Positions 42,357 to 51,458 of a stretch of 64,000 bases of DNA are shown in pieces. The stretch lies in assembly GCF_021531655.1 (NCBI RefSeq), contig NZ_JADYUF010000002.1:55144-119143 (forward strand). The letters run 5' to 3'. Made by a program: the position numbers and the translations under genes. Source of the DNA: Leyella stercorea (GTDB lineage: Bacteria; Bacteroidota; Bacteroidia; Bacteroidales; Bacteroidaceae). How positions within the stretch are numbered: position 1 is the first letter of the stretch; the number at the start of each line of letters is the position of its first letter. The notes under the pieces were generated by a model. It was not told the DNA's origin. It searched no databases and saw only the letters and a program-made list of their open reading frames with translations.

Positions 42357-43805
42357 TTACTCTTTGTTTGTTGTATATTCATAAGCTCCAACATCCGGCT
42401 TGTCCCCTCGCTCATGTCCGTCATGGTCGTGCTTGGTTGAGGTTTGCACATTGGCCTTATCTATAGCAGCCGACTCCTTACGCAAGTGGAAATCATAGAG
42501 TTGCATATTTGCATCGACAAGCAAGAAATGCTTATAACCATAGCTCACAGTGTCCTTTACATCTTCGAAAACCACATCTGTATAATGTGCCTTTTCCTTG
42601 TCTTCCACTTCAGGGGTGCGTATTATGCAGTTGGCAAAATCATAGTTGAAAGCATTCTCGCTGCCAACGGCTGGTTTCAATCCCATCATTTCATCGTCCG
42701 AATAGCCCGTAACAATGCTGTTCGTCATCTTAAACAACACAAGCGGATGAGCATATCCCGAAAAACCTAACGCACTGGCTCTCAATGCGTCAAACGGATA
42801 GAACTGTGCTATTGTAGAACTATTTACGGTGACGTTTCCACCGTCTACACTCAAGCAATTGCCTAATGTATTCGTCAGCTGACAATTCTCCACGAAAACA
42901 TTCGAATTCACCACACCAAGAGCATTGCCTTGACAGTTGTGGATGGTAGAATTTCGTATGGCAAGTGTCTGACGTGTCACGTCCGACGAATCTACCTGCA
43001 CGCCATCAAATGTTCCGTGAATATCCACATAATCCAATTCGTTGCCATACGATGTCTCTTCAAATCGAATGCCACGCCATTGTCCGCTCATACGGTCGTA
43101 CGGCAAATAATCGAACATACGGTCGAGTCTGTCACCACGCAACACAATACCAGCCGACTGATTGCCATTACATATCAGCTTGCCTTTAACATCAATGCCC
43201 GCATCGCCGTGGAAATATAAGGTTGTGCCGGGAGCAATATTCAGAGTAGCCCCTTCCTCCACAGTCATCACACCATAAATCACAAGTGGCTTGCCTGGCG
43301 ACAGAGTCATGTCCTCGCCTACCGTCACATTGCGCATCATGTTAGCATCCCACGACCACGCCTCAAGCGCTACCTTCTGCTCGCGTCCGCTCTCAAGCGC
43401 AAACACCAGATTGTCCTCAATACATTTAGGAATGTCGCTATTGGCATTAGCCGTTGTCACTTCTACAAAGACACGGATGCTGTCTCCGTTGCGCACCTCA
43501 ATACCGTCCGCCTTGTAGCCTTGCTCCGGACTGAGATACACTCCATCCACATTGACACGAAATCCATGCTGATTGCCTCCTTCCAGACGTACGCTCTTGC
43601 AACGCAATCCGTCGCCCGACTTGTTGTAGACCCAAAACGAACGGGTCGACGACGGTACTGTTGAGAATACCGTATCGAGCCGCAATGTATCCGTTGAGAA
43701 TGTCAGCAGATTGCGGGTGGACGTTGTGAACGAATCGTCATCATTACAGGCACACAAAGTTATTAAACCTATAAAAAACAGTATGTTGTAGATTATTGCT
43801 TTCAT
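42357..43805 (-). CDS. Right-handed beta-helix lipoprotein
   Basis: 482 residues from the ATG at 43805. Lipobox LITLCAC gives a lipid-anchored Cys near residue 20. A beta-sandwich-like N-terminal half (TLRLDTVFSTVPSSTRSFWV) is followed by parallel beta-helix repeats (VMTVEEGATLNIAPGTTLYF, IRNSTIHNCQGNALGVVNSN, NVFVENCQLTNTLGNCLSVD). No catalytic site is evident; such proteins bind or process polysaccharide or adhere at the cell surface. The last codons are duplicated in the gap to cdd, leaving two copies of an AACAAA-AAAGAGTAAG word. Confidence 0.78.
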   Translation of the reverse strand: MKAIIYNILFFIGLITLCACNDDDSFTTSTRNLLTFSTDTLRLDTVFSTVPSSTRSFWVYNKSGDGLRCKSVRLEGGNQHGFRVNVDGVYLSPEQGYKADGIEVRNGDSIRVFVEVTTANANSDIPKCIEDNLVFALESGREQKVALEAWSWDANMMRNVTVGEDMTLSPGKPLVIYGVMTVEEGATLNIAPGTTLYFHGDAGIDVKGKLICNGNQSAGIVLRGDRLDRMFDYLPYDRMSGQWRGIRFEETSYGNELDYVDIHGTFDGVQVDSSDVTRQTLAIRNSTIHNCQGNALGVVNSNVFVENCQLTNTLGNCLSVDGGNVTVNSSTIAQFYPFDALRASALGFSGYAHPLVLFKMTNSIVTGYSDDEMMGLKPAVGSENAFNYDFANCIIRTPEVEDKEKAHYTDVVFEDVKDTVSYGYKHFLLVDANMQLYDFHLRKESAAIDKANVQTSTKHDHDGHERGDKPDVGAYEYTTNKE

Positions 43806-43868
43806 CATTATTGATAACGAGAAAGACTGCGATTTATTGCAACAACAAATCAAAAAGTAATAAAACGA

Positions 43869-43900
43869 AAAAAGGTATTGACCATAAGCCAATACCTTTT
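43869..43900. terminator. Terminator of the tRNA-Lys pair
   Basis: AAAAGGTATTG pairs with CAATACCTTTT around nine bases; on the minus strand six T residues follow. Confidence 0.85.
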
Positions 43901-43902
43901 AG

Positions 43903-43975
43903 TACACCCTTAGGGGTTCGAACCCTAGACCCACTGATTAAGAGTCAGTTGCTCTACCAACTGAGCTAAGGGTGC
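43903..43975 (-). tRNA. tRNA-Lys(CTT), copy 1
   Basis: 73 bases fold as a cloverleaf: acceptor GCACCCT with AGGGTGT, D arm GCTCAGTTGGTAGAGC, anticodon stem ACTGA/TCAGT with loop CTCTTAA (anticodon CTT), T arm TAGGG TTCGAAC CCCTA. CCA is not encoded. Confidence 0.96.
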
Positions 43976-44005
43976 ATTGCGAGAAATAAAGTTGTTTTTT
44001 GAGTG

Positions 44006-44078
44006 TACACCCTTAGGGATTCGAACCCTAGACCCACTGATTAAGAGTCAGTTGCTCTACCAACTGAGCTAAGGGTGC
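44006..44078 (-). tRNA. tRNA-Lys(CTT), copy 2
   Basis: Same cloverleaf and anticodon CTT as the copy 30 bases downstream; the two differ by one base in the T loop (T here, C in the other). Co-transcribed from the promoter at 44124-44155. Confidence 0.96.
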
Positions 44079-44123
44079 AACTTTCATTTTATTGTCAGCA
44101 ACCTCATTTCTGAATTGCGAGTG

Positions 44124-44155
44124 CAAAGGTAGTACTTATTTTCCAAACCGCCAAA
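44124..44155 (-). promoter_or_regulatory. Promoter of the tRNA-Lys pair
   Basis: On the minus strand TTTG (44152-44155), 20 bases, TACCTTTG (44124-44131); the first tRNA starts about 45 bases on. Confidence 0.7.
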
Positions 44156-44250
44156 TGTTTCGGCTCGTTTTTTTATCACTTTTTTATATCAAAAGCTTCA
44201 AAATTGACATATGACAAGAATTCGATATTCCTTTACACTTTTTACGCCAT

Positions 44251-44703
44251 TTATTTTCGCGCATTCAAGCACTTCATCACCTTCTCAAAGTACTTCTGAG
44301 TACGCTTGACATTATAACGCGCACCACCATTCCATGAGCGGATTGCCATTTCAATATCATTTAAGGGATTAAAGTGTGACTGAATAAGGATGAACATTTC
44401 CTTTGATTTCTCCAGACTGAATCTGTCACGCAGGGTGAAGCGCTTTTTGCTCTTACGCTTCTTAAGAATTTCATTACATTCCTTCACCAAAATCGGAGTG
44501 ATCTGCATTGCACCGCATGAGTTGCCACTCACGGCCTTAGCGTTACCCTCACTTTCAACCTGAACGATAGCCTGAATTACAGGATTCCAATCGAAGCTCG
44601 AAGAATTTGGAGCTTCATTAGAAGACACGTTGTTAGCACCCAATACTGGGCTTACTACAAATACACATAAAGTTAAAACAATTTCCTTAATAAATTTAAT
44701 CAT
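44251..44703 (-). CDS. Secreted lytic transglycosylase-like protein (SLT domain)
   Basis: 150 residues. Signal peptide (FIKEIVLTLCVFVVSPVLGA). PVIQAIVQVESEGNAKAVSG has the catalytic Glu of lytic transglycosylases, followed by CGAMQITPILVKECN and AIRSWNGGARYNVKRTQKYF (the conserved N-GG-Y motif). It cleaves peptidoglycan glycan strands. One SLT domain and no LysM; it may serve wall remodelling. A long leader with predicted structure precedes it. Confidence 0.85.
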   Translation of the reverse strand: MIKFIKEIVLTLCVFVVSPVLGANNVSSNEAPNSSSFDWNPVIQAIVQVESEGNAKAVSGNSCGAMQITPILVKECNEILKKRKSKKRFTLRDRFSLEKSKEMFILIQSHFNPLNDIEMAIRSWNGGARYNVKRTQKYFEKVMKCLNARK

Positions 44704-44985
44704 TAGTTTGTTCTTTGTGGAACCCGGACACGCTCTCCTAAATACCCCTATCCCCTATTCCTTCCTCAGGAACAGACGATAGTCTGTATAAAGCATCTTC
44801 ACCATATAAATCAAGGAATCTTTATCCTAAAACTGATACCGAAAGACACATCCACTATAGGTGCTACAAAAGTCGTTATCCAACACCTATATAAATTCCG
44901 TTAGATACTTTCAGAAGACCGCCTCCCGATAATTGAGACACGACTTCCTTTTAATTATCGCTTGCAAAATTATACAAAAATCGTG
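44704..44985 (-). promoter_or_regulatory. Long structured leader of the transglycosylase gene
   Basis: A -7 box TAATTTTG (minus strand, 44966-44973) with TTG about 20 bases upstream would give a leader of about 260 bases. Close to its 5' end CGATAATT and AATTATCG (44927-44960) form a hairpin, and ATAGGTGTT..AGCACCTAT (about 44859-44892) another. No known riboswitch class recognised. The rest of this gap, 44986-45232, shows nothing. Confidence 0.35.
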
Positions 44986-45232
44986 AGTTGTGCAAGTTTA
45001 CATACCACAACTTCACCTTTTTTAGCTTTTTCTTGACATAGATAACATGGTGTATATCAATCAAATACACATTTCAGACGCTTTATAAACACCAACTTAC
45101 ACCCAACTCAACCATTTTGCAAACCATATATAGCAAAAGCCACTGCATACAACATAGCAGTTGCCAGCAAAGCTGACAACGAACAACACATTGAGCCTCC
45201 AGAACCTACTACAACACCAAACCTCAAGACAT

Positions 45233-45268
45233 AAAAAAAGAGTGCCGAACAAAAAGCTCGACACTCTC
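45233..45268 (-). terminator. Terminator of the rpmB-rpmG operon
   Basis: GAGTGTCGAGC pairs with GTTCGGCACTC; on the minus strand seven T residues follow. Confidence 0.85.
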
Positions 45269-45290
45269 ATAAATATTGTATTTCAGAATT

Positions 45291-45449
45291 TTACTTCTTG
45301 AAAAAGTCCTTAACTGCTTCGTTAGGAACCATACGCTCGTCAAAGATGTAAGCGCCAGTCTTCTCGCTTCTTACCATCTTGATAACCTTTGTATATGCGC
45401 GACCGTCCGATGTACCTTCACGGAGGGTAGCGACCGCTTTCTTTGCCAT
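45291..45449 (-). CDS. DUF4295 small protein
   Basis: 52 residues: MAKKAVATLREGTSDGRAYT, then KVIKMVRSEKTGAYIFDERM. This Bacteroidota-specific small basic protein regularly follows rpmG. It lies 13 bases after rpmG in the same transcript and ends before a terminator. Location in the operon suggests a ribosome link; no experimental role known to me. Confidence 0.9.
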   Translation of the reverse strand: MAKKAVATLREGTSDGRAYTKVIKMVRSEKTGAYIFDERMVPNEAVKDFFKK

Positions 45450-45462
45450 ATCTTATATGTTA

Positions 45463-45654
45463 TTACTTAATCTCCTTGTGAAGAGTCATCTTCTTAAGGA
45501 TGGGGTTATACTTCATCAATTCCATACGGTCAGGAGTGTTCTTACGATTCTTTGTAGTCACGTAACGGCTTGTTCCAGGCAGACCGCTGTTCTTCATCTC
45601 AGTGCACTCGAGAATTACCTGTACTCTGTTGCCCTTTGCTTTCTTTGATGCCAT
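45463..45654 (-). CDS. rpmG: Ribosomal protein bL33
   Basis: 63 residues: [20 protein letters not shown], then [20 protein letters not shown] and [18 protein letters not shown]. The CxxC zinc pairs of some L33 are absent, the usual state for this phylum. Four bases after rpmB. Confidence 0.95.
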   Translation of the reverse strand: MASKKAKGNRVQVILECTEMKNSGLPGTSRYVTTKNRKNTPDRMELMKYNPILKKMTLHKEIK

Positions 45655-45658
45655 TTAC

Positions 45659-45922
45659 TTATTCTCCTATAACTTTAATGTCATTCCAGTCTACATAACC
45701 CTTAGACACAGCCTGCTTGAGGGCAGCGTCCAAGCCCACTTTGTTGATAAGACGCAGACCCGCTGCGCTAATTTTGAGGCTAATCCAGCAACCTTCCTCT
45801 ACATAGTAGAACTTCTTGCTGAACAAGTTCACATCGAAAGAACGCTTTGTGCGATGCTTTGAGTGTGATACGTTGTTACCTATCTGGGCTTTCTTTCCCG
45901 TAATCTGACAAATTTTCGACAT
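45659..45922 (-). CDS. rpmB: Ribosomal protein bL28
   Basis: 87 residues from the ATG at 45922 ([20 protein letters not shown]). [19 protein letters not shown] and [16 protein letters not shown] are characteristic. First gene of the three-gene operon. Confidence 0.95.
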   Translation of the reverse strand: MSKICQITGKKAQIGNNVSHSKHRTKRSFDVNLFSKKFYYVEEGCWISLKISAAGLRLINKVGLDAALKQAVSKGYVDWNDIKVIGE

Positions 45923-45973
45923 TTCTATCTGCTTTTTTGTATTCGTTTTTTGATACCTATTCCAAACAGGGTG

Positions 45974-46004
45974 CAAAATTAACTACTTTTTCTGAGAATA
46001 CAAA
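45974..46004 (-). promoter_or_regulatory. Promoter of rpmB-rpmG-DUF4295
   Basis: On the minus strand TTTG (46001-46004), 19 bases, TAATTTTG (45974-45981), 50 bases before rpmB. Confidence 0.7.
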
Positions 46005-46088
46005 ACAATCTCATAGATAATGTTACTTATTTAATGTTTTTTTTGTTTTCAGATATATCAAACAAGTCCGTCACCCTCCTACCTGTCA

Positions 46089-46628
46089 TTATTCCGCAAC
46101 AGGAATTACTGGTACTTTGCCTTCGTTCTTCACCTTTGGAGCGTGCTCCTTAAGGAAGCCGATAAACATCTGAAGAGCCTTGCTTGTAGCAATTGCAAGA
46201 TTGATGTCACGACCATAATCCTCGGTGAGTTTCAGCGTTTCAATATTCTCTGCATTGCCACATGCTATCCAGATTGTGCCAACGGGAATCTCGGCAGTAC
46301 CACCGCCAGGACCTGCTGTACCGGTTGTTGCAATCGCAAAGTCAACACCAAGAGTCTTTATCGCTCCCTGCACCATTGCCTTTGCCACTTCCTCACAAAC
46401 TGCTGTCTTCTCCTCAAGAAGCTGATGGTCGACTCCAAGCAGATTCTCCTTTACTTCGTTGGTGTAAGAGATTACGCCGCCCTTAAAATAAGTCGAAGCT
46501 CCCGGAACAGCTATAATAGCCTCGGCAATGCGTCCTCCCGTGCAGCTTTCGGCTGAACCTACAGTAAGACCCGACTCATATAAATACTGCTGAATTTCAC
46601 GGCTAAGTACTTTCTTTTCAAATTCCAT
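46089..46628 (-). CDS. pncC: CinA-family nicotinamide-nucleotide amidohydrolase
   Basis: 179 residues, the stand-alone amidase domain. SAESCTGGRIAEAIIAVPGA holds the catalytic Ser-x-x-Gly-Gly motif, then TYFKGGVISYTNEVKENLLG and ATTGTAGPGGGTAEIPVGTI. It converts NMN to nicotinate mononucleotide in pyridine-nucleotide recycling. It follows tsaD by 57 bases, in the same direction. Confidence 0.92.
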   Translation of the reverse strand: MEFEKKVLSREIQQYLYESGLTVGSAESCTGGRIAEAIIAVPGASTYFKGGVISYTNEVKENLLGVDHQLLEEKTAVCEEVAKAMVQGAIKTLGVDFAIATTGTAGPGGGTAEIPVGTIWIACGNAENIETLKLTEDYGRDINLAIATSKALQMFIGFLKEHAPKVKNEGKVPVIPVAE

Positions 46629-46685
46629 TTTTCTCTATTTTTTAATGAATGTTTCGTGAGTAACCAAGCGTGTCCTTGGGACACA

Positions 46686-47699
46686 CTACTTAAATGTCAC
46701 CTTGCTGAACGCAGGCTTGTCGATTGAGCAGAAGTCCTTGTCGATGAACTTATAGTAGCCCGTTATGCCAATCATCGCAGCATTGTCGGTAGTGTAGCTG
46801 AACTTCGGAATATAGATAGTCCAACCATAACGCTTGGCGTGATCGTGGAACGCATTACGCAGTCCGTTATTGGCAGAAACGCCACCAGCCACAGCCACAT
46901 GCTTTATGCCAGTCTGCTTCACGGCAAGACGCAGCTTCTTCATCAATATGTCGACGATAGTATGCTCAAGGCTCGCTGCAAGGTCGTTCTTGTGATGCTC
47001 TACAAAGTCGGGGTCGTCCTGCATCCACTTGCGCAGACTATACAGGAACGAGGTCTTCAGTCCGCTGAAGCTATAGTCAAGACCAGGGATGTGCGGTTCG
47101 GCAAATTTATAGGCGAGCGGATTGCCTTGACGTGCCAGACGGTCGATGATTGGGCCACCGGGATAGCCCAGTCCCATCACCTTAGAGCACTTGTCTATAG
47201 CCTCACCGGCAGCATCATCAATGGTCTGACCGAGCACCTCCATATCATTGTAGGCATTCACCTTAACAATCTGCGAGTTACCGCCCGACACGAGCAGACA
47301 GAGGAACGGGAACGGAGGCGTTGTATCCTCCGGCTTCTCTTTGATGAAATGCGCCATTACATGACCCTGCAAGTGGTTCACGTCAATCATAGGAATGCCC
47401 AGACTGCGTGCAAATCCCTTGGTGAAGCTCACACCTACAAGCAACGAGCCCATAAGACCCGGACCACGAGTGAAGGCTACAGCCGACAACTGTTCCTTGG
47501 TAATGCCAGCACGCTTCAACGCTGCACTTACCACAGGCACAATGTTCTGCTGATGGGCACGCGACGCAAGCTCAGGCACCACGCCACCATATTCAAAGTG
47601 AACGTCCTGCGAAGCTGTCACGTTGCTCAGCAATATATTATCCTGGAGCACTGCTGCACTAGTATCGTCGCAGCTGCTCTCAATACCTAATATGTACAT
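46686..47699 (-). CDS. tsaD: tRNA threonylcarbamoyladenosine transferase TsaD
   Basis: 337 residues. MYILGIESSCDDTSAAVLQ begins the ASKHA fold; VNHLQGHVMAHF gives the metal-binding His pair; FLCLLVSGGNSQIVKV and VAVAGGVSANNGLR bind nucleotide. With TsaB/C/E it makes t6A37 on tRNAs reading ANN codons. Not obviously in one operon with map: an 87-base repeat-filled gap separates them. Confidence 0.96.
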   Translation of the reverse strand: MYILGIESSCDDTSAAVLQDNILLSNVTASQDVHFEYGGVVPELASRAHQQNIVPVVSAALKRAGITKEQLSAVAFTRGPGLMGSLLVGVSFTKGFARSLGIPMIDVNHLQGHVMAHFIKEKPEDTTPPFPFLCLLVSGGNSQIVKVNAYNDMEVLGQTIDDAAGEAIDKCSKVMGLGYPGGPIIDRLARQGNPLAYKFAEPHIPGLDYSFSGLKTSFLYSLRKWMQDDPDFVEHHKNDLAASLEHTIVDILMKKLRLAVKQTGIKHVAVAGGVSANNGLRNAFHDHAKRYGWTIYIPKFSYTTDNAAMIGITGYYKFIDKDFCSIDKPAFSKVTFK

Positions 47700-47704
47700 T
47701 TCTT

Positions 47705-47786
47705 CCGAATTTTAATTGTTAAATGTTAAATGTCGTGTCAGCAAAATAGAACTTAGCACTTAAAATTCAACATTTAACACTTAATA
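47705..47786. repeat. AT-rich AACATTTAACACTTAA block
   Basis: Repeated TTAAATGTTAAATG and AACATTTAACACTTAA words, the same kind as at 895-940 and 16240-16275, fill the gap between map and tsaD. Non-coding. Confidence 0.5.
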
Positions 47787-48650
47787 TTAATAAGTTAACA
47801 CTTCAACGCCGTGCTCTGTCATTACGAATGTATGTTCCCACTGTGCGCTCGGTTTCTCGTCGCCAGTGATTACCTCCCATCCGTATTCGTCGTCGGCATC
47901 AATAAACACCTTCCATGTACCCATATTCACCATTGGTTCGATAGTGAACACCATACCCGGCACGAGCAGCATACCTGTACCCTTATGACCGTAGTGCATC
48001 ACATCTGGCTTTTCGTGGAATTTCAAACCCACTCCGTGTCCACACAGGTCGCGCACAATGCCGTAGTGATACTTATCCGCATGCTTCTGGATAGCATGAC
48101 CAATATCGCCAACAAACGAATAAGGCTTGGCTGCCTCCATACCTATCTCCAAACATTCCTTGGCAACACGCACAAGCTGCTCCTTCTCTGGAGTGGTCTT
48201 GCCAATGATAAACATACGCGAGGCATCGGCGTAATAGCCGTCAAGGATGGTTGTGAAGTCAACATTCACGATGTCGCCCTCCTCAAGAATATCCTCTTCC
48301 TTAGGAATGCCGTGGCACACAACCTCGTTGATACTTGTGCACACGCTCTTAGGAAAGCCCTCATAATTAAGGCAAGCTGGAATTGCACCATGCGATGTGC
48401 AATAATCATAACAAATCTGGTCGATTTCGAGAGTGCTCATTCCGGCACGAATATTCTTTGCCACCTCGTCGAGCACACCGGTATTCACCACACCACTGCG
48501 GCGAATGCCTTCTATCTGTTCGGGAGTCTTGATAAGGTCGCGCGACGGCACCTCCTTACCCTTGTTTTCCCAGTACATTACTTTCTTGTCAAGTTCAGTT
48601 GGCTCCTGACCAGGAAGACAGTGCCAAACTCTCTTTTTTCTGAATACCAT
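47787..48650 (-). CDS. map: Methionine aminopeptidase, type I
   Basis: 287 residues. N-terminal extension of about 40 residues (VWHCLPGQEPTELDKK), then the pita-bread fold: CVTSINEVVCHGIP-like SVCTSINEVVCHGIPKEED, VNVDFTTILDGYYADASRMF (two metal Asp), CGHGVGLKFHEKPDV (metal His) and VFTIEPMVNMGTW (Glu). It removes the initiator Met. 15 bases after metH. Confidence 0.95.
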   Translation of the reverse strand: MVFRKKRVWHCLPGQEPTELDKKVMYWENKGKEVPSRDLIKTPEQIEGIRRSGVVNTGVLDEVAKNIRAGMSTLEIDQICYDYCTSHGAIPACLNYEGFPKSVCTSINEVVCHGIPKEEDILEEGDIVNVDFTTILDGYYADASRMFIIGKTTPEKEQLVRVAKECLEIGMEAAKPYSFVGDIGHAIQKHADKYHYGIVRDLCGHGVGLKFHEKPDVMHYGHKGTGMLLVPGMVFTIEPMVNMGTWKVFIDADDEYGWEVITGDEKPSAQWEHTFVMTEHGVEVLTY

Positions 48651-48665
48651 AACTATATAGATATT

Positions 48666-51431
48666 TTAAAACAATTCCAACTTATTCTTTCTTGCCTCGT
48701 CGAGCGACGATAGCTTCTGCTGATGAGCAGCATATTCCTCGCGCAGCTTGGCGTAACGTTCTTTCAACTCTGCCTCAAATGCCCGACGTTCATCGGGATT
48801 CATGAGTCGCTGTGCTATCATCGGATTCTGCGCAGCATCCTTCACCCACACCACAATTCCACTATAGACAGGCGCGATTTTCAATGCCACGTGCATCTCT
48901 GAAGTCGTAGCACCGCCAACCATAATAGGAATCTGCAGACCAGCATGTTCAAACTCCGTAGCCACATTGACCATCTCCTCAAGACTCGGCGTGATAAGAC
49001 CACTCAGTCCCACCATGTCAACATTCTCTTCGATGGCCTTCTTCAGAATCTGCTCAGCAGGCACCATCACTCCGAGGTCAATCACCTCGTAATTGTTGCA
49101 CGACATCACCACATCAACAATATTTTTGCCAATGTCATGAACGTCGCCTTTCACGGTTGCCATAAGCACCTTGCCCGACGACGAGCCGCCTTCCTTCTTA
49201 TCAGCCTCGATGTATGGTTGCAGTATAGCCACAGCCTTCTTCATAGTGCGTGCAGTCTTCACCACCTGTGGCAAGAACATCTTTCCGCAACCAAACAGCT
49301 CGCCCACCTTGTTCATACCGTCCATCAGTGGACCCTCAATGATGTCCACCGCCTTCGGATAGACAACAAGAGCTTCCTTGATGTCTTCCTCCATATAGTC
49401 GGCAATTCCCTTTTGCAGGGCTGTGGCAAGACGTGTGGCAACGTCAGCCTTGCGCCATTCGGGCTCAGCGGCAACCTGTGTTGTGCCTGTTCCAGTCGCT
49501 ATTCCGTTCTTCAGAGCCTCCTGTTTTTGTTTTATCTCGTCGGCAAGTTCCACAAGACGTTCCGAAGCATCCTTCTTTCGGTTGAGCACCACGTCCTCTA
49601 TTATCTCCAGTTGGTCGGCAGTGATATCGTCGTAGGTCACCTTGGTTGCCGGATTCACGATTCCGAAGTCCATACCCTTGCCAATGGCATGATAGAGAAA
49701 CACCGAGTGCATTGCCTCGCGTATATAGTTGTTGCCACGGAACGAGAACGACAGGTTGCTCACGCCACCGCTCACATGCGCTCCTGGCAGATTTGTCTTT
49801 ATCCAGTCGACTGCCTTAATAAAGTCGACAGCATAGTTGTCGTGCTCTTCCATGCCCGTAGCTATGGCAAGCACGTTGGGGTCGAATATTATATCGAGCG
49901 GATTCATGCCCACCTTCTCTGTAAGAAGTTTGTAGGCACGTGCTGCAATTTCAATGCGTCGTTCGTAAGTAGTGGCCTGTCCTATTTCGTCAAAGCACAT
50001 AACCACCACGGCTGCACCATAGCGCATCACGTCGCGAGCGTGGCTCAAGAACACCTCCTCGCCCTCTTTCAGCGAGATTGAGTTGACGATGCACTTGCCC
50101 TGCACGCATTGCAGTCCGGCAGTTATCACATCCCATTTCGACGAGTCGATCATCACAGGCACCTTGGCAATGTCGGGTTCCGAAGCGATGATATTCAGGA
50201 ATGTGCGCATCTCCTCGCGAGCGTCGAGCAGTCCGTCGTCCATGTTCACGTCAATGACCAGTGCGCCGTCAGCCACCTGCTTGCGTGCTATGCTCACAGC
50301 CTCGTCGTAGCTCTTCTCCTTGATGAGTCGCAGGAACTTGCGCGAGCCAGCCACATTGCATCGCTCGCCCACATTGACAAAGCGCACATCGGGCGTAACG
50401 TCGAGCAGTTCCAGTCCGCTCAGCCACATGGTCTGGGGCTTGGGTTGCGGCACATGCGGCTTTTTGCCCTCGGCAATAGGCACATATTTGGCAATAAACT
50501 TCTCCGTAGTTCCGCAGCATCCGCCAATGATGTTCACCAGTCCCTCGTCTATGAATTCCTGTATCTGTGGAGCCATCGACTCTGGAGTCTCGTCGTATGC
50601 GCCCAAACTATTGGGCAGCCCGGCGTTCGGATAAGCACTTATATAATAAGGTGCACGATGAGCCAGCTGTTTTAAGAAAGGCTTCATCTGGTCGGCACCG
50701 AACGAGCAGTTGAGTCCGATGGAAAAAATCGGGTAGCTGCTCACACTCGCCAGCACAGCGTCGAGTGTCTGTCCGCTCAGAGTACGTCCGGCAAGGTCGC
50801 TTACGGTGATGCTCAGCATTATAGGCAGGTCTTTGCCTGTGCGTCTGCCCACCTCCATTGTTGCATCGATAGCAGCCTTGGCGTTGAGCGTGTCAAAGAC
50901 TGTCTCAATCAATATGGCGTCTGCACCACCCTCTTCCAGCGCCTCAATCTGCTCCACATAATCAGTATAGAGCGTCATATAGTCGAGGTCGCGTGCGGCA
51001 GGATTGCTCACGTCCGGACTCATCGAGCACGTCTTGTTAGTAGGGCCAACCGATCCTGCCACAAAGCGTGGACGGTCCTCTGTCGAGAATTCGTCGGCTG
51101 CCTTGCGTGCCAGTCGTGCTCCTTCCAGCGCCATTGCCCTGGCTGAGTCCTCCAAATGATAGTCAGCCTGACTGATGCGCTGTGAGCTGAATGTGTTTGT
51201 GGTGATGATGTCAGCACCAGCCTCAAGGTATTTTCTATGAATGTCGCTTATCACGTCAGGGCGTGTGATATTGAGCATATCGTTGTTGCCCTTCATCATA
51301 CCCGGAGTCTTGCGGTAGCGGTAGCCACGGAAGTCTTCTTCCTCCAGTCCGTACTGCTGAATCATGGTGCCCATCGCACCGTCGAGTATTATTATCCTGT
51401 CTTTAGCGACTTCTCTTAAAGTCTTCTTCAT
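48666..51431 (-). CDS. metH: Cobalamin-dependent methionine synthase without activation domain
   Basis: 921 residues against about 1230 for the full enzyme. Homocysteine domain: IILDGAMGTMIQQYGL, GLNCSFGADQM and IIGGCCGTTEK (zinc Cys). Folate domain: FVNVGERCNVAGSRKFLRLI. Cap and B12 domains: MATVKGDVHDIGKNIVDVVM has the DxHxxG cobalt-ligand motif; PIMVGGATTSEMHVALKIAP closes the Rossmann part. It then ends in a short helical tail (SLDEARKNKLELF). The SAM-dependent reactivation domain is missing; in Bacteroidota it is often separate, so this is likely normal. It methylates homocysteine using methyl-THF. Next to smpB and map. Confidence 0.95.
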   Translation of the reverse strand: MKKTLREVAKDRIIILDGAMGTMIQQYGLEEEDFRGYRYRKTPGMMKGNNDMLNITRPDVISDIHRKYLEAGADIITTNTFSSQRISQADYHLEDSARAMALEGARLARKAADEFSTEDRPRFVAGSVGPTNKTCSMSPDVSNPAARDLDYMTLYTDYVEQIEALEEGGADAILIETVFDTLNAKAAIDATMEVGRRTGKDLPIMLSITVSDLAGRTLSGQTLDAVLASVSSYPIFSIGLNCSFGADQMKPFLKQLAHRAPYYISAYPNAGLPNSLGAYDETPESMAPQIQEFIDEGLVNIIGGCCGTTEKFIAKYVPIAEGKKPHVPQPKPQTMWLSGLELLDVTPDVRFVNVGERCNVAGSRKFLRLIKEKSYDEAVSIARKQVADGALVIDVNMDDGLLDAREEMRTFLNIIASEPDIAKVPVMIDSSKWDVITAGLQCVQGKCIVNSISLKEGEEVFLSHARDVMRYGAAVVVMCFDEIGQATTYERRIEIAARAYKLLTEKVGMNPLDIIFDPNVLAIATGMEEHDNYAVDFIKAVDWIKTNLPGAHVSGGVSNLSFSFRGNNYIREAMHSVFLYHAIGKGMDFGIVNPATKVTYDDITADQLEIIEDVVLNRKKDASERLVELADEIKQKQEALKNGIATGTGTTQVAAEPEWRKADVATRLATALQKGIADYMEEDIKEALVVYPKAVDIIEGPLMDGMNKVGELFGCGKMFLPQVVKTARTMKKAVAILQPYIEADKKEGGSSSGKVLMATVKGDVHDIGKNIVDVVMSCNNYEVIDLGVMVPAEQILKKAIEENVDMVGLSGLITPSLEEMVNVATEFEHAGLQIPIMVGGATTSEMHVALKIAPVYSGIVVWVKDAAQNPMIAQRLMNPDERRAFEAELKERYAKLREEYAAHQQKLSSLDEARKNKLELF

Positions 51432-51458
51432 CTAATAATATTTAGCCACACCTCATTC

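Noticed and set aside
43903..44078. tRNA-Lys genes as an integration site
   Set aside because: No duplicated tRNA 3' end, integrase or element genes next to them.
48666..51431. metH truncated by mutation
   Set aside because: The protein ends in a tidy helical tail after the cobalamin domain and this shorter architecture is usual for the phylum; no out-of-frame activation domain follows.
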